Shown here: positions 1 through 8,173 of the stretch, one piece after another
How positions within the stretch are numbered: the stretch's first letter is position 1
How the letters are laid out: the number at the start of each line of letters is the position of its first letter
Assembly (NCBI GenBank): GCA_017466685.1
Contig: JAFTTS010000050.1
Location: forward strand, 1-38,683
Direction of reading: 5' to 3'
Length of the DNA: 38,683 nucleotides
DNA from: Clostridia bacterium
Lineage (GTDB): Bacteria > Bacillota > Clostridia > Oscillospirales > CAG-272
The notes under the pieces: model-generated
The model's database searches: none
The model's input: only the letters and a program-made list of their open reading frames with translations
Told to the model about the DNA's origin: nothing
Translations under genes and position numbers: made by a program

Positions 1-255
1 GGAAAGACGCGCCATTCTTCGTTTGATACGCAAACAAAGCGAGAGCGTTGCAACGAGTATTGCCCTGTTTTCGCTGACGATGGCAGGCTGGGTGAATGCG
101 TGAGCGACGGCACCCAAGCAGGAAGGACGCAGACAGGTCTCGAGGATCAGATTCAGTACAAAAGACAACGCAGCGATGATCGGCACGGCAAAACGCAGAG
201 GAGCATTTGTGAACCAGCGGAACGGCTTTGCTGCGGCATTGAGGATTTTCGACAT
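1..255 (-). CDS. Membrane protein N-terminus, partial (possibly LTA synthase/sulfatase family)
   Basis: The first 85 codons of a minus-strand gene run off the window edge. The ATG at 253-255 is preceded by an AAAGGATG ribosome binding site. The fragment starts MSKILNAAAKPFRW, then has a hydrophobic segment at about residues 18-37 and a second around residues 64-75 ending in a basic patch (RIKRR), so the N-terminus is membrane inserted. The pattern of a first helix, an amphipathic stretch and a helix closed by a basic cluster resembles clostridial lipoteichoic acid synthase-like phosphoglycerol transferases. The catalytic domain lies outside the window, so this function is only a guess. It is the last gene seen in the minus-strand block but has its own possible promoter. 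Confidence 0.5.
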   Translation of the reverse strand, partial: MSKILNAAAKPFRWFTNAPLRFAVPIIAALSFVLNLILETCLRPSCLGAVAHAFTQPAIVSENRAILVATLSLCLRIKRRMARLS

Positions 256-293
256 CTATATCATCCTTTCGGGAAAATGCGACAATTTGATAA

Positions 294-322
294 TATATAT
301 TTTATCACAACACTGTGAACAA
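294..322 (-). promoter_or_regulatory. Candidate promoter for the partial membrane protein gene
   Basis: On the minus strand TTGTTC (317-322) and TATATA (294-299) are separated by 17 nt, about 40 bases upstream of the ATG at 255. The -35 box is only a partial match, so this is a modest call. Confidence 0.35.
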
Positions 323-354
323 GAATCGGGATATCTGTAAACATAATAGCAACA

Positions 355-1311
355 TTAGCCGAATTCTTTGAGGAACCAGATCTTGTCACGGTCTGCGAAA
401 AAGGTCTTTTTGTCAAGATGATCGAGAGCGGTGCCCTTATCTTTAAAGTGAAATTCGAGACGGTAAGAGTAGAGTGCCTGGAACTTGTAGCCGAGCTTTT
501 TATCGTCACGGTTTACGCCGTATTTACCGTCGCCGAGGAGTGGATGGCCGATCGATGAAAAGTGTGCACGGATCTGATGTGTACGTCCCGTTATAAGCTC
601 GATCTCCACCAGTGACATTTCGTGCTTTTCGTCGAGTACACGGTATTTGGTGATGATTTCCTTGTATCCGCGTCGAGGTGTGGTTACTATATCAACGATA
701 TTATTTGAAGAATCCTTTTTTAAATATCCCGTCAGTGTGTCGGATTTTTTCGGAAGATGACCGTGAACTGCGGCGAGATAGAATTTCGAAAGCTCGTCGT
801 TTTTTATTTTTTCGTTCATAACGCGCAGTGCCTCTGCATTCTTGGCGGCTATGACGATTCCGCCTGTGTTACGGTCAATGCGGTTACAGAGTGCCGGAGC
901 GAAGGATTGCTCGTCCTCCGGTTTATATTCGCCTTTGCGGTAAAGATACGCTTTGACGTGACTTATAAGTGTATTTACGTCCTCGTTATCGTCCGAGTGA
1001 ACGATTAGTCCGGGACGTTTATCGAGCAGGAGAATGTCATTATCCTCATAGATAATATCAAGCTTTGGTGTTAACTTCATGAAGGCCTCGTTCACCGCTT
1101 CATCGGAGAAAAATTCCTCGGCAATGAAAAGCTCAACCGTGTCGCCCTCACATAAAATGTAACCGATCTCTGTTCTTTTGCGGTTGACCTTGATCTTCTT
1201 GGTTCGTATACATTTATACATGAGCGATTTCGGCAATGCTTTGAGTGCTTTTGAGAGAAATTTATCGAGGCGTTGACCTGCGTCGTTTGCTTTTATAGTG
1301 AGTGTTCGCAT
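355..1311 (-). CDS. RluA-family rRNA/tRNA pseudouridine synthase
   Basis: This 318-residue protein matches the RluC/RluD type: an N-terminal S4-like RNA-binding segment (about residues 1-65) followed by a pseudouridine synthase domain. The catalytic motif reads NRIDRNTGG (143-151), with Asp146 as the expected nucleophile that attacks uridine. The family more often has HRLDRxTSG, so the first His is replaced by Asn. A second family block, ITGRTHQIRAHF, is present near residue 240. The ATG is preceded by GGAG. It isomerises specific uridines in structured RNA, most often 23S rRNA; the target site cannot be read from the sequence. It sits 25 nt downstream of the phosphopantetheinyl transferase gene. 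Confidence 0.9.
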   Translation of the reverse strand: MRTLTIKANDAGQRLDKFLSKALKALPKSLMYKCIRTKKIKVNRKRTEIGYILCEGDTVELFIAEEFFSDEAVNEAFMKLTPKLDIIYEDNDILLLDKRPGLIVHSDDNEDVNTLISHVKAYLYRKGEYKPEDEQSFAPALCNRIDRNTGGIVIAAKNAEALRVMNEKIKNDELSKFYLAAVHGHLPKKSDTLTGYLKKDSSNNIVDIVTTPRRGYKEIITKYRVLDEKHEMSLVEIELITGRTHQIRAHFSSIGHPLLGDGKYGVNRDDKKLGYKFQALYSYRLEFHFKDKGTALDHLDKKTFFADRDKIWFLKEFG

Positions 1312-1336
1312 ATTGGCTCCGTTCTTTTTTCTTTAT

Positions 1337-1846
1337 TTACTTTACATATATCGGCTGAGTGTCTGTTTTTTGCGCCGAGCAGACACATATCGTGTAGTCG
1401 TCTGCATTAAAATGTGAAAATTGCAGGGGAAGACTAAAGATGCAAAAGGATGAAAGCGGACACGAAAGACCTTCTCCCGTATATTTGATATAGCTTTCCT
1501 TGGCACACCATATTTCATAAAACCGTTCACTTGGTCGTTCTTTTACGTATTCGGCTTCTTCTTTAGTGAAAAAACGCTCGGCGAGACGTATCAGCCGATC
1601 TTCCTCGGACGAACGGTACTCAATATCCGCGCCGATCTCACTGTCCGAAACTGCGACAAGACATCTTTCGTGCGAGTGTGCGATGCTTAAATAAACACCG
1701 TTTTTCGATACATACGGTTTGCCGCGGCTATCCTTTAAAATTTGCAGCTCACAGCCGAATGTGTCGCGTAAGGCATAAGTGGCAAGCTTTTGTGCATCGT
1801 CATGCTCGGTTGCCTTGGTACAGTCGGAGAGATATAGCTTTATCAT
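1337..1846 (-). CDS. 4'-phosphopantetheinyl transferase (Sfp superfamily)
   Basis: It transfers phosphopantetheine from coenzyme A to a serine of acyl or peptidyl carrier proteins. The magnesium-binding motif IGADIE (Asp74, Glu76) and the downstream WCAKESYIK block (Lys116, Glu117) are diagnostic of the superfamily. At 169 residues it is shorter than Bacillus Sfp, mainly because it lacks N-terminal sequence. An upstream ATG at 1939 stays in frame, but the start at 1846 is preferred: AAAGGA lies upstream and MIKLYLSD begins the conserved region, whereas the longer form would overlap rnfB. It follows rnfB on the same strand. No carrier-protein or synthase cluster is nearby, so it may be a housekeeping or a broad-range enzyme. 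Confidence 0.85.
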   Translation of the reverse strand: MIKLYLSDCTKATEHDDAQKLATYALRDTFGCELQILKDSRGKPYVSKNGVYLSIAHSHERCLVAVSDSEIGADIEYRSSEEDRLIRLAERFFTKEEAEYVKERPSERFYEIWCAKESYIKYTGEGLSCPLSSFCIFSLPLQFSHFNADDYTICVCSAQKTDTQPIYVK

Positions 1847-1875
1847 GCGGCTGATCCTTTCATAAAACGTGACAA

Positions 1876-1905
1876 TTGGGTGCCGCACGTTTATGCCACA
1901 CCCAA
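1876..1905. terminator. Intercistronic hairpin between rnfB and the transferase gene
   Basis: The arms TTGGGTG (1876-1882) and CACCCAA (1899-1905) form a perfect 7-bp stem around a 16-nt loop. On the plus strand it is followed by TATTTTTA; on the minus (transcribed) strand the U-tract is poor. It is therefore more likely a partial attenuator or a 3'-end stabiliser of rnf mRNA than a full terminator. Confidence 0.4.
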
Positions 1906-1910
1906 TATTT

Positions 1911-2762
1911 TTACTTATCTTCGAGCTTTTCGGGCTCAATTATAATGCTGACTCGCTGCGACTTATCCGACCAGATGATCTTTCTCGGACACTTGACAAC
2001 ACATTCGCCGCACTGTACGCATTTTTCGTAATCGATAGATGCAACACCGCCCGAAACGTGTATCGCGTCATGGTCACAAGCCTTTTCGCAGATCTTACAG
2101 CTGATACAGCCGACCTCGCAGTATGAACGTGTAACAGCACCCTTGTCGACTGACATACAGCCAACCCAGTGAGTTGAATCATAAGGAATCAGCTTGATTA
2201 TCTGCTTCGGACAAGCTTCAACGCATCTTCCGCACGCCTGACATTCCTCATAGTTGACAGCCGCAACGCCGTTCACGACCTTGATCGCATTGAACGCACA
2301 CGCCTTTGCACAAGTGCCGAGTCCGATACAGCCGTTGGGACAGAGCTTATCACCGCCGCTCATTTTCGATGCAGCGAAACAGTCCTGTGCACCTTCGTAA
2401 GCATATTTTTTCTTTGCAAATTCCGCCGTACCCGAACACATTACCTGTGCACGCATACGAATCGGTTTTTCAGGTGGCACACCCATGATCTGTGCTATTT
2501 TTGCGGCGAGCGCTTCATCTCCGGCAACGCAAGCAGAGGTTTTTGCTTCGCCCTTTGCTATAGCCTCGGCGAGTGATGAACATCCGGCGTAACCGCATCC
2601 GCCACAGTTTGCACCGGGAAGAATTTCGGAAATCTCCTCGATTCTTTCGTCAGCCGGCGGAATGAAGAATATCTTTGACGCTATGGCGAGCAGGATGCCC
2701 ATTGCGCCGCCGAGAACCGCAAACCACAAAACGGCGGAAAGTATATTTTGAATGTTATCCAT
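1911..2762 (-). CDS. rnfB: Rnf complex subunit RnfB (iron-sulfur protein)
   Basis: The ferredoxin-interacting subunit of the ferredoxin:NAD+ oxidoreductase. It has one N-terminal membrane anchor (about residues 5-32), then the RnfB-specific 4Fe-4S motif beginning GANCGGCGYAGC. A ferredoxin-type region follows with CPNGCIGLGTC, CQACGRCVEACP, CKICEKACD and CVQCGECVVKCP clusters, so several [4Fe-4S] centres are expected on the cytoplasmic side. The length of 283 residues fits the clostridial form, which carries more clusters than the proteobacterial one. It is the last gene of the rnfCDGEAB set, 15 nt after rnfA, as is usual in Clostridia. Confidence 0.96.
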   Translation of the reverse strand: MDNIQNILSAVLWFAVLGGAMGILLAIASKIFFIPPADERIEEISEILPGANCGGCGYAGCSSLAEAIAKGEAKTSACVAGDEALAAKIAQIMGVPPEKPIRMRAQVMCSGTAEFAKKKYAYEGAQDCFAASKMSGGDKLCPNGCIGLGTCAKACAFNAIKVVNGVAAVNYEECQACGRCVEACPKQIIKLIPYDSTHWVGCMSVDKGAVTRSYCEVGCISCKICEKACDHDAIHVSGGVASIDYEKCVQCGECVVKCPRKIIWSDKSQRVSIIIEPEKLEDK

Positions 2763-2777
2763 TTTGACCTCCTGCCG

Positions 2778-3365
2778 TTAAAATTTCATTCCCGAGAAGC
2801 CGGAGAATGCCATTGCGATAAGTCCAGCGGCGATGAGTGCTATCGGTGTACCGCGGAAGCTTCTCGGCGGTTTTGCGAACGAGATACGGATTCTGACACC
2901 GGCGAAAATGACTATTGCGAGCGTGAATCCGAGCGCGGACGAAAATCCGTATGCAAGTGATTCGATGAAATCGTAACCATTCTGAATGTTGAGCAGCGCA
3001 GAGCCGAGTACCGCACAGTTGGTCGTTATAAGCGGCAGATAAATGCCGAGTGCGCCGTAAAGTGCGGGGACGAATTTGCGAAGGAACATCTCGATAAGCT
3101 GTACAAGAGATGCGATGATGAGTATAAATGCGATGGTTTCGAGATATTCAAGTCCGAACGGAACGAGTATCAGATAATAAACAGCCCAGGTTGCCGCGCT
3201 TGAAAGCGTCATTACGAATGTTACCGCAAGTCCCATTCCGAGCGCAGTATCGGGCTTTTCCGAAACTCCGAGAAACGGACAGATTCCGAGGAACTTTGAG
3301 AAAATATAGTTCTCGACAAGCACAGCGCCGAGCATAAGAAGTAATATTTCAACTAAATAATCCAT
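2778..3365 (-). CDS. rnfA: Rnf complex subunit RnfA (membrane)
   Basis: An integral membrane subunit of 195 residues with six predicted helices and typical RnfA text such as LVENYIFSKFLGICPFLGV near the N-terminus. RnfA and RnfE are homologous and inversely inserted, and together form the membrane core through which electrons cross. The cysteines in GICPF and TTNCAVLG match positions reported in the family to hold an intramembrane iron-sulfur centre shared with RnfE. The start at 3365 lies one base after the rnfE stop codon, with GGAGG just upstream inside rnfE, which indicates translational coupling. Confidence 0.96.
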   Translation of the reverse strand: MDYLVEILLLMLGAVLVENYIFSKFLGICPFLGVSEKPDTALGMGLAVTFVMTLSSAATWAVYYLILVPFGLEYLETIAFILIIASLVQLIEMFLRKFVPALYGALGIYLPLITTNCAVLGSALLNIQNGYDFIESLAYGFSSALGFTLAIVIFAGVRIRISFAKPPRSFRGTPIALIAAGLIAMAFSGFSGMKF

Positions 3366-3366
3366 G

Positions 3367-4089
3367 TCAGTTTTCCTCCGCCTGTTCGTTCATATCGTTT
3401 GCGTATTCGTCGGCAATTTCACGGAGCTCTGCCTCAGCTGCTGCCTTATCAAGTGCACGCTTCTTCGCCGCTAACTTCTTGTTTCTTACGTACATTATCT
3501 TATTCATAACAGCAATGAGACAACCGAGCGTTAAGAAAGCACCGGACGGAAGAACGAAGATGATCGCCGGTTCATAGGAATCGGGAAGGATCTGTATACC
3601 TGCGAATTTACCTGAGCCGATTATTTCGCGAACGGACGAGAGAACGACCAGCGCGAATGTAAATCCGAGTCCCATTGACAAGCCGTCAACCGCAGAGGGA
3701 AGCACGGAGTTCTTTGATGCGAACGATTCCGCACGTGCAAGGATGATACAGTTTACAACGATGAGCGGAATAAAGAGTCCGAGCGATTTGTCAAGGCTTG
3801 GCAGATATGCTTTGATGAGCAGCTGAATTGCCGTTACAAAGCCTGAGATAATAACAATATAAGAAGCGATACGTATCTGCTTCGGAATGAAATTACGCAG
3901 GATCGAAATGAACATATTCGAGAAGATGAGTACTGCGGTTGTTGACAGTCCCATACCGATTGCGTTGGTTACCGAGGTTGTAACCGCAAGTGTTGAGCAG
4001 GTACCGAGAAGCTGCATGAACACGGGGTTTTTGAAAATGATTCCGTCAAGCAGTTGGTTCTTAAAATCCTTTAATGTGTAGTTGCTCAT
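3367..4089 (-). CDS. rnfE: Rnf complex subunit RnfE (membrane)
   Basis: A six-helix integral subunit of 240 residues, homologous to RnfA. Family signatures are NPVFMQLLGTCSTLAVT near residue 20 and VVNCIILARAESFA near residue 115; their cysteines are the counterpart of those in RnfA. A charged C-terminal tail of about 45 residues, rich in Ala, Glu and Lys, extends past the last helix. The ATG overlaps the rnfG stop codon in an ATGA arrangement (4086-4089), so the two are coupled. It helps couple ferredoxin oxidation to Na+ or H+ export; the ion cannot be decided from this sequence. Confidence 0.96.
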   Translation of the reverse strand: MSNYTLKDFKNQLLDGIIFKNPVFMQLLGTCSTLAVTTSVTNAIGMGLSTTAVLIFSNMFISILRNFIPKQIRIASYIVIISGFVTAIQLLIKAYLPSLDKSLGLFIPLIVVNCIILARAESFASKNSVLPSAVDGLSMGLGFTFALVVLSSVREIIGSGKFAGIQILPDSYEPAIIFVLPSGAFLTLGCLIAVMNKIMYVRNKKLAAKKRALDKAAAEAELREIADEYANDMNEQAEEN

Positions 4090-4682
4090 TTTGTACCTCC
4101 CATCAAACTGCCCGGGAAGATCATTTTGTGTATCGAAACTGCGTTGTTTACCGCATCGAGAATGGCGTTTGAGGATACGGTTGAGCCGGTGATGATGTCA
4201 ATGTCAACTTTCGGCTTGAGCGTGGACTTGTCTTTGCCAACATACTGACCGAGGTAATTTGCATCTTCAACGCGGCTTCCGAGTCCGGGTGTTTCCGAGT
4301 GTGATATCAGCTTTACACCTGCAACTGTTCCGTCAGTGCAAACGCCGACCATAACGGTCATTTCACCGCCGAAGCCGAGAGGATTGACCTCCGCGACATA
4401 GCCGAGGATATTCTCACCTGCGTGAACCTTATAAACTGCGGACATTCCTTCAAACAGTACGTTCTCAAGCGGAGTGTTGCTTTCTGCCTCAGGAAATATT
4501 GACGATATTGCCTCTGCCTTTTCGCGCTCGGCGTTTTCAGCGATTTTGTTAACCGTCAGCGCATTTACGCAGGAGAGTAAAAGTGCCGTTATCATGCTGA
4601 TCACAAGCAGCTTCACCGTTATGACGACAATGAATTTTGTGTCGGTGGTATTTTCGGTTTTCTTATTTGTCTGCTTTGGCAA
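4086..4682 (-). CDS. rnfG: Rnf complex subunit RnfG (flavinylated)
   Basis: RnfG carries covalently bound FMN on the outer side of the membrane. One N-terminal transmembrane helix is followed by an FMN-binding domain. The flavinylation motif reads DIITGSTVSS, matching the family pattern (S/T)GATxT with the acceptor threonine in GST. I place the start at a TTG (4680-4682): GGAGG sits 8 nt upstream and the protein then begins MPKQTNKK, giving 198 residues. An ATG at 4736 is in frame but lacks such a site and would overlap rnfD by 74 bases instead of 20. The longer form cannot be excluded. Confidence 0.92.
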   Translation of the reverse strand: MPKQTNKKTENTTDTKFIVVITVKLLVISMITALLLSCVNALTVNKIAENAEREKAEAISSIFPEAESNTPLENVLFEGMSAVYKVHAGENILGYVAEVNPLGFGGEMTVMVGVCTDGTVAGVKLISHSETPGLGSRVEDANYLGQYVGKDKSTLKPKVDIDIITGSTVSSNAILDAVNNAVSIHKMIFPGSLMGGTK

Positions 4683-5763
4683 CTTTACCACCTCCGAATC
4701 TTGTGGGCTTTGTGTAGCGGTCAATATACCACACAAGCAGGTTCATAATAAGTATTGAGAAGGAAACGCCCTCGGGATATCCGCCGAAATAACGGATAAG
4801 TACGGTCAGTGCGCCGCAGCCGATACCGTATATAATGCGACCGCGTTTTGTGATCGGCGAGGTTGAATAGTCGGTTGCCATGAAGATCGCGCCGAGGAAA
4901 AGACCGCCGGAGAATATTTCCCAGAGTGCAAAATCGAGTGTCGGTGAGCTCTGGGGGAAAATAAGGGAGAGCACGAACACCGTTCCGATAAAGGTTACGG
5001 GGATATGCCAGGTTATAACGCGTCTTACGAGCAGATAAATAAAGCCTGCCGTCAGAAGAAGCGCGGAAACCTCACCGATACAGCCGTTTTCAACACCGAT
5101 AATAGCATCGGCGAGGGAAGTGCCCTCCGGTAATACGCCGTTTTTCAGCGAGGCGAGCGAGGTTGCACTTGCCACAGCGTCAACACCCTCGGGAACACCG
5201 ATTGCAAATGTTGAAAGCTTGGCACCGGGATTTGTGAAAATGCTCATATAAGTTGGCCATGCGAAAAGGAATACACGTGCGGCAAGAGCCGGGTTAACGA
5301 AATTCTTTCCGATGCCGCCGAAAAGCTGTTTAACGACGACGATTGCAAAAACGGAACCAACCGCTCCAAGCCATAACGGTGCGGTTACGGGAAGGTTCAG
5401 TGCAAGGAGCATACCCGTTACGACTGCTGAAAAATCAAGGACGGTTACGGGCTTTTTGAGGAGCTTCTCATACGCGAACTCGGCAAGCACCGCAAAGATT
5501 ATCGATATTGCTGTATGCATGAGTGCGCGGTATCCGAAGATGAAAATGCCCCAGATAAGTGCCGGAATGAGCGCGATACAAACATCGAGCATGACGGTTC
5601 GTGTCGTATCGTAAGCGCGGATATGCGGCGGAGGTGTTACCGTGAGCAGCTCGGGCATAAATTCGTTCAGATCGACCGTTTCCTGCTCGTCAGACGCTTC
5701 GGGGACAGTATTTTTTACCTCGGATTCGGTAATTTCATTTGTGTTTTTCTGATTGTTATCCAT
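4663..5763 (-). CDS. rnfD: Rnf complex subunit RnfD (flavinylated, membrane)
   Basis: A 366-residue polytopic protein of the NqrB/RnfD family. The first 45 residues are acidic and cytoplasmic, followed by SPHIRAYD-like text (here PPHIRAYDTTRTVMLDVCI) that marks the family start. The covalent FMN region reads VDAVASATSLASLK, with the threonine of SAT as expected acceptor. Later family blocks such as FLGAIFMATDYSTSPITKRG are intact. It passes electrons between RnfC/RnfB and RnfG and is thought to be part of the ion-translocating path. It begins 12 nt after rnfC and its end overlaps the start of rnfG. Confidence 0.96.
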   Translation of the reverse strand: MDNNQKNTNEITESEVKNTVPEASDEQETVDLNEFMPELLTVTPPPHIRAYDTTRTVMLDVCIALIPALIWGIFIFGYRALMHTAISIIFAVLAEFAYEKLLKKPVTVLDFSAVVTGMLLALNLPVTAPLWLGAVGSVFAIVVVKQLFGGIGKNFVNPALAARVFLFAWPTYMSIFTNPGAKLSTFAIGVPEGVDAVASATSLASLKNGVLPEGTSLADAIIGVENGCIGEVSALLLTAGFIYLLVRRVITWHIPVTFIGTVFVLSLIFPQSSPTLDFALWEIFSGGLFLGAIFMATDYSTSPITKRGRIIYGIGCGALTVLIRYFGGYPEGVSFSILIMNLLVWYIDRYTKPTRFGGGKVAKADK

Positions 5764-5775
5764 GCTGATCCCCCT

Positions 5776-7125
5776 TTACTTAAGCTTACTCTGTTCAAGA
5801 GCGGCCTGCATTGCACGTTTGCGGTCGTTGATCTTGACCTTGGTTGCGCGGATGTACTGAACGATCGGAACGTGTCCGGGACAGTTATATGAGCAGCTTC
5901 CGCACTCAATACAGCTTGAAATGCTGAATTCTTCTGCCATATCGAGCTTGTTCTGCATCGAGAACATTGCAAGATAGCTCGGCATGAGTCTCATGGGACA
6001 GTTGTTTACACAGCGTCCGCAGCGTATACAAGCGGAGGGCTGTTCGAAATAATGCTCGAATTTTCTTGAGAGAGCGAGGACTGCCGATGTACCCTTGGTG
6101 ACTGCTGTGTCAATGTCCCACTGAGCAACACCCATCATCGGACCGCCGCAGATTATTTTGTTCGGTGTTTTGCTGAAACCGCCACAGAATGTGATAAGAT
6201 CGCGATAGGTTGTTCCGAGCGGTACGAGCAGGTTTTTCGGATTCTTTATGCAGTCGCCGTCAACGGTTACGATTCGTTCGGTCAGCGGCATACCTGTCGC
6301 GAAGGCTCTGTTTATTGCCGCACAGGTTTCCGCGTTGAAAACACAGCAACCGACGTCTGCCGGAAGCTTTCCTGCAGCGAGTTTGCGTCCCGTAAGTGCG
6401 AAAATGAGTTGACGTTCATCACCCTGCGGATACTTGGTCTTGAGCAGACAAACCTTGACCTTGCTGTCCTCGCCGAGACGTTCACGCAAGACCTTTGCCG
6501 CGTCACGCTTGTTATCCTCGATGGCGATAATACCCTCTTTCAGCGAAAACGTATGCATGAGTATTTTAAGTCCGCCTATAACCTCATCGGGATTTTCGAG
6601 CAGTAAACGGTGATTTGCCGTGATGAACGGTTCACATTCGGCGCAGTTTATAATTATATGCTCAACCTTGCCGAGAGCAGACTGGATTTTTGCGTACGTC
6701 GGGAAGGTTGCGCCGCCCATTCCCGAGATTCCGGCGTTCTTCACGATTTCAACAATTTCGTCGGGTGTTGTATCCTCGAGCTTTTTACTCCACGGCTTTA
6801 TATCAGGATGCAGACGGTTTTCGCCGTCATTTTCAATGATCACGTTTCTTATCAGGATACCGTTATTTGCTTTTTTTTCGTCGATTTTTACGACCTTGCC
6901 GGAAACGCTTGAATGTACATTACATCCGAGCTTTCCTTCAACAACGCCGATCACCTGTCCCAAATCAACAATATCGCCTGCTTTAACGCATGGGTCAGCG
7001 TGTGCACCAATATGCTGCGACATTGGGATCGATACGGTTTTTGGTGCGGGCATTTGTTCCACCGCGCATTTACGGGTGTGTTTGTGTTCACTTACGTGGA
7101 TTCCGCCTTTAAAGGTCAGTGCCAC
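5776..7125 (-). CDS. rnfC: Rnf complex subunit RnfC (NADH/FMN and Fe-S)
   Basis: The peripheral subunit that exchanges electrons with NAD+. It is homologous to NADH-dehydrogenase NuoF: a biotin/lipoyl-like N-terminal domain starting GGIHVSEHKHTR, a central FMN/NADH domain with GMGGATFPTYAK and NCAECEPFITANH, and two C-terminal [4Fe-4S] motifs, CIRCGRCVNNCP and CIECGSCSYNCP. The length (449) is typical of the clostridial form without the long proteobacterial tail. The start is GTG (7123-7125) after AGAGGTG. It is the first gene of the Rnf operon, placed behind a near-consensus promoter. Confidence 0.97.
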   Translation of the reverse strand: MALTFKGGIHVSEHKHTRKCAVEQMPAPKTVSIPMSQHIGAHADPCVKAGDIVDLGQVIGVVEGKLGCNVHSSVSGKVVKIDEKKANNGILIRNVIIENDGENRLHPDIKPWSKKLEDTTPDEIVEIVKNAGISGMGGATFPTYAKIQSALGKVEHIIINCAECEPFITANHRLLLENPDEVIGGLKILMHTFSLKEGIIAIEDNKRDAAKVLRERLGEDSKVKVCLLKTKYPQGDERQLIFALTGRKLAAGKLPADVGCCVFNAETCAAINRAFATGMPLTERIVTVDGDCIKNPKNLLVPLGTTYRDLITFCGGFSKTPNKIICGGPMMGVAQWDIDTAVTKGTSAVLALSRKFEHYFEQPSACIRCGRCVNNCPMRLMPSYLAMFSMQNKLDMAEEFSISSCIECGSCSYNCPGHVPIVQYIRATKVKINDRKRAMQAALEQSKLK

Positions 7126-7175
7126 AAGATCACCTCTTTTTACTGTAGATATTGAAAGAAATCAATTATATTTAC

Positions 7176-7204
7176 ATTATACTACACTTTTTCGAATAAT
7201 GCAA
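7176..7204 (-). promoter_or_regulatory. Promoter of the rnf operon
   Basis: Minus-strand TTGCAT (7199-7204), a 17-nt spacer and TATAAT (7176-7181) lie about 50 bases upstream of the rnfC GTG. No clear operator is visible. Confidence 0.8.
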
Positions 7205-7425
7205 GAGTTAAAATGACGAAATTGACAAAAAAATTTACAACGAGAGAAGGTTTTATGCAAATTGTCAACAAAATAACAAAGATTGATGGGGAATTCTTGT
7301 TCAAGGGCGCAACTGCATCGCTTTGTTAGAGGTAACCGCTCGTCCCGCCAATTTCATCGGCGTTAGGTGCACCTTTGCTTGTTTGGTGGTGTAAGTGATG
7401 GGGTGAAGTGTAATTTGCCGTTAAA
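7205..7425. other. Unassigned intergenic stretch between rnf promoter and rpmA terminator
   Basis: About 220 bases without a convincing gene. It holds a short stem CGCC/GGCG (7346-7349 with 7359-7362), a perfect 10-bp palindrome AGGTGCACCT (7365-7374) and a possible 24-codon plus-strand ORF (7255-7329, ATG after GAGAAGG) that has no promoter I can see. I recognise no known RNA family. Confidence 0.4.
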
Positions 7426-7460
7426 TCAAAAAAGAAATCGCCCGCCGAATAAGCGAGCGA
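7426..7460 (-). terminator. Rho-independent terminator after rpmA
   Basis: Read on the minus strand, TCGCTCGC and GCGGGCGA (7453-7460 with 7438-7445) form an 8-bp stem with one G-U pair and a 7-nt loop, followed by a T-rich run over 7437-7426. It ends the rplU-prp-rpmA transcript 19 bases past the rpmA stop. Confidence 0.85.
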
Positions 7461-7478
7461 CTCTTTTGATGATGTGTT

Positions 7479-7757
7479 TTACGCGCTGTATACGCTGACA
7501 GCCTTCTTGCCGCCTGCGATATGCTCGAACTTGACTCTGCCGTCAATAAGAGCAAACAGGGTGTCATCCTTGCCGATTCCGACATTGTTGCCGGGATGTA
7601 CTGCTGTACCTCTCTGGCGGATGATGATGTTGCCTGCCTTTACAGCCTGACCGTCGGACTTCTTAACGCCGAGACGCTTTGCTTCGCTGTCACGACCGTT
7701 CTTGGTGGAGCCGACGCCCTTCTTATGAGCGAAAAACTGTAAGCTGAGCTTTAACAT
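7479..7757 (-). CDS. rpmA: 50S ribosomal protein L27
   Basis: L27 reaches the peptidyl transferase centre with its N-terminus. The 92-residue sequence begins [10 protein letters not shown] followed by [14 protein letters not shown], which is the Firmicute form carrying an extra N-terminal peptide that the protease Prp removes after LQFFA. The Prp gene itself lies immediately upstream in the operon. Remaining family text ([20 protein letters not shown]) is intact. It is the last gene of the transcript, followed by a strong terminator. Confidence 0.98.
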   Translation of the reverse strand: MLKLSLQFFAHKKGVGSTKNGRDSEAKRLGVKKSDGQAVKAGNIIIRQRGTAVHPGNNVGIGKDDTLFALIDGRVKFEHIAGGKKAVSVYSA

Positions 7758-7810
7758 AGTTAATCTACCTCCGTTATCTTAATTGAGAAAAAAGCTTTTT
7801 GAATTACAAG

Positions 7811-8167
7811 TCAGATGAGTTCCTCTACCACGTCAACGTCGAGAAAATCGTAATATTCCTCAAGCATATCATTGAGCTGGTAGTAATAAGCCTGGATAAG
7901 TCCCGATATTGCGTATCGTTTGCGTTCATCCTCCTCGTATTCGGGAAGTGCACCGTGTGCGATCACTTTGATATCGGTGGTCTCTTCATCTATTGTATAA
8001 TCAACGTCGGAAGCGTATGCAACCTCAATTGTGTTGATTATCAGCATGGTCATTGCGGATATGGCGGCACAGAGCGGATCGCTTCCTGCTTCACCGTAAC
8101 CCGTATGTCCCTGCTCACTGAAGCCGTAAAATACGTTATCCCACTTATGAAAAACTATCTTTGTCAT
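7811..8167 (-). CDS. prp: Ribosomal-processing cysteine protease Prp
   Basis: Prp cleaves the N-terminal extension of L27 and is essential in Firmicutes that have the extended form. The 118-residue protein contains GHTGYGEAGSDPLCAAIS; His21 and Cys33 are the expected catalytic pair, at nearly the same numbers as in the Staphylococcus aureus enzyme. The C-terminal part is acidic with a Tyr-rich helix. It sits between rplU (6-nt gap) and rpmA, the standard order. Enzyme and substrate being in one transcript supports the assignment strongly. Confidence 0.95.
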   Translation of the reverse strand: MTKIVFHKWDNVFYGFSEQGHTGYGEAGSDPLCAAISAMTMLIINTIEVAYASDVDYTIDEETTDIKVIAHGALPEYEEDERKRYAISGLIQAYYYQLNDMLEEYYDFLDVDVVEELI

Positions 8168-8173
8168 TGTGGA

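Noticed and set aside
1847..1939. Longer N-terminus for the phosphopantetheinyl transferase
   Set aside because: The extra 31 codons overlap rnfB, encode no family sequence and have no ribosome binding site better than that before 1846.
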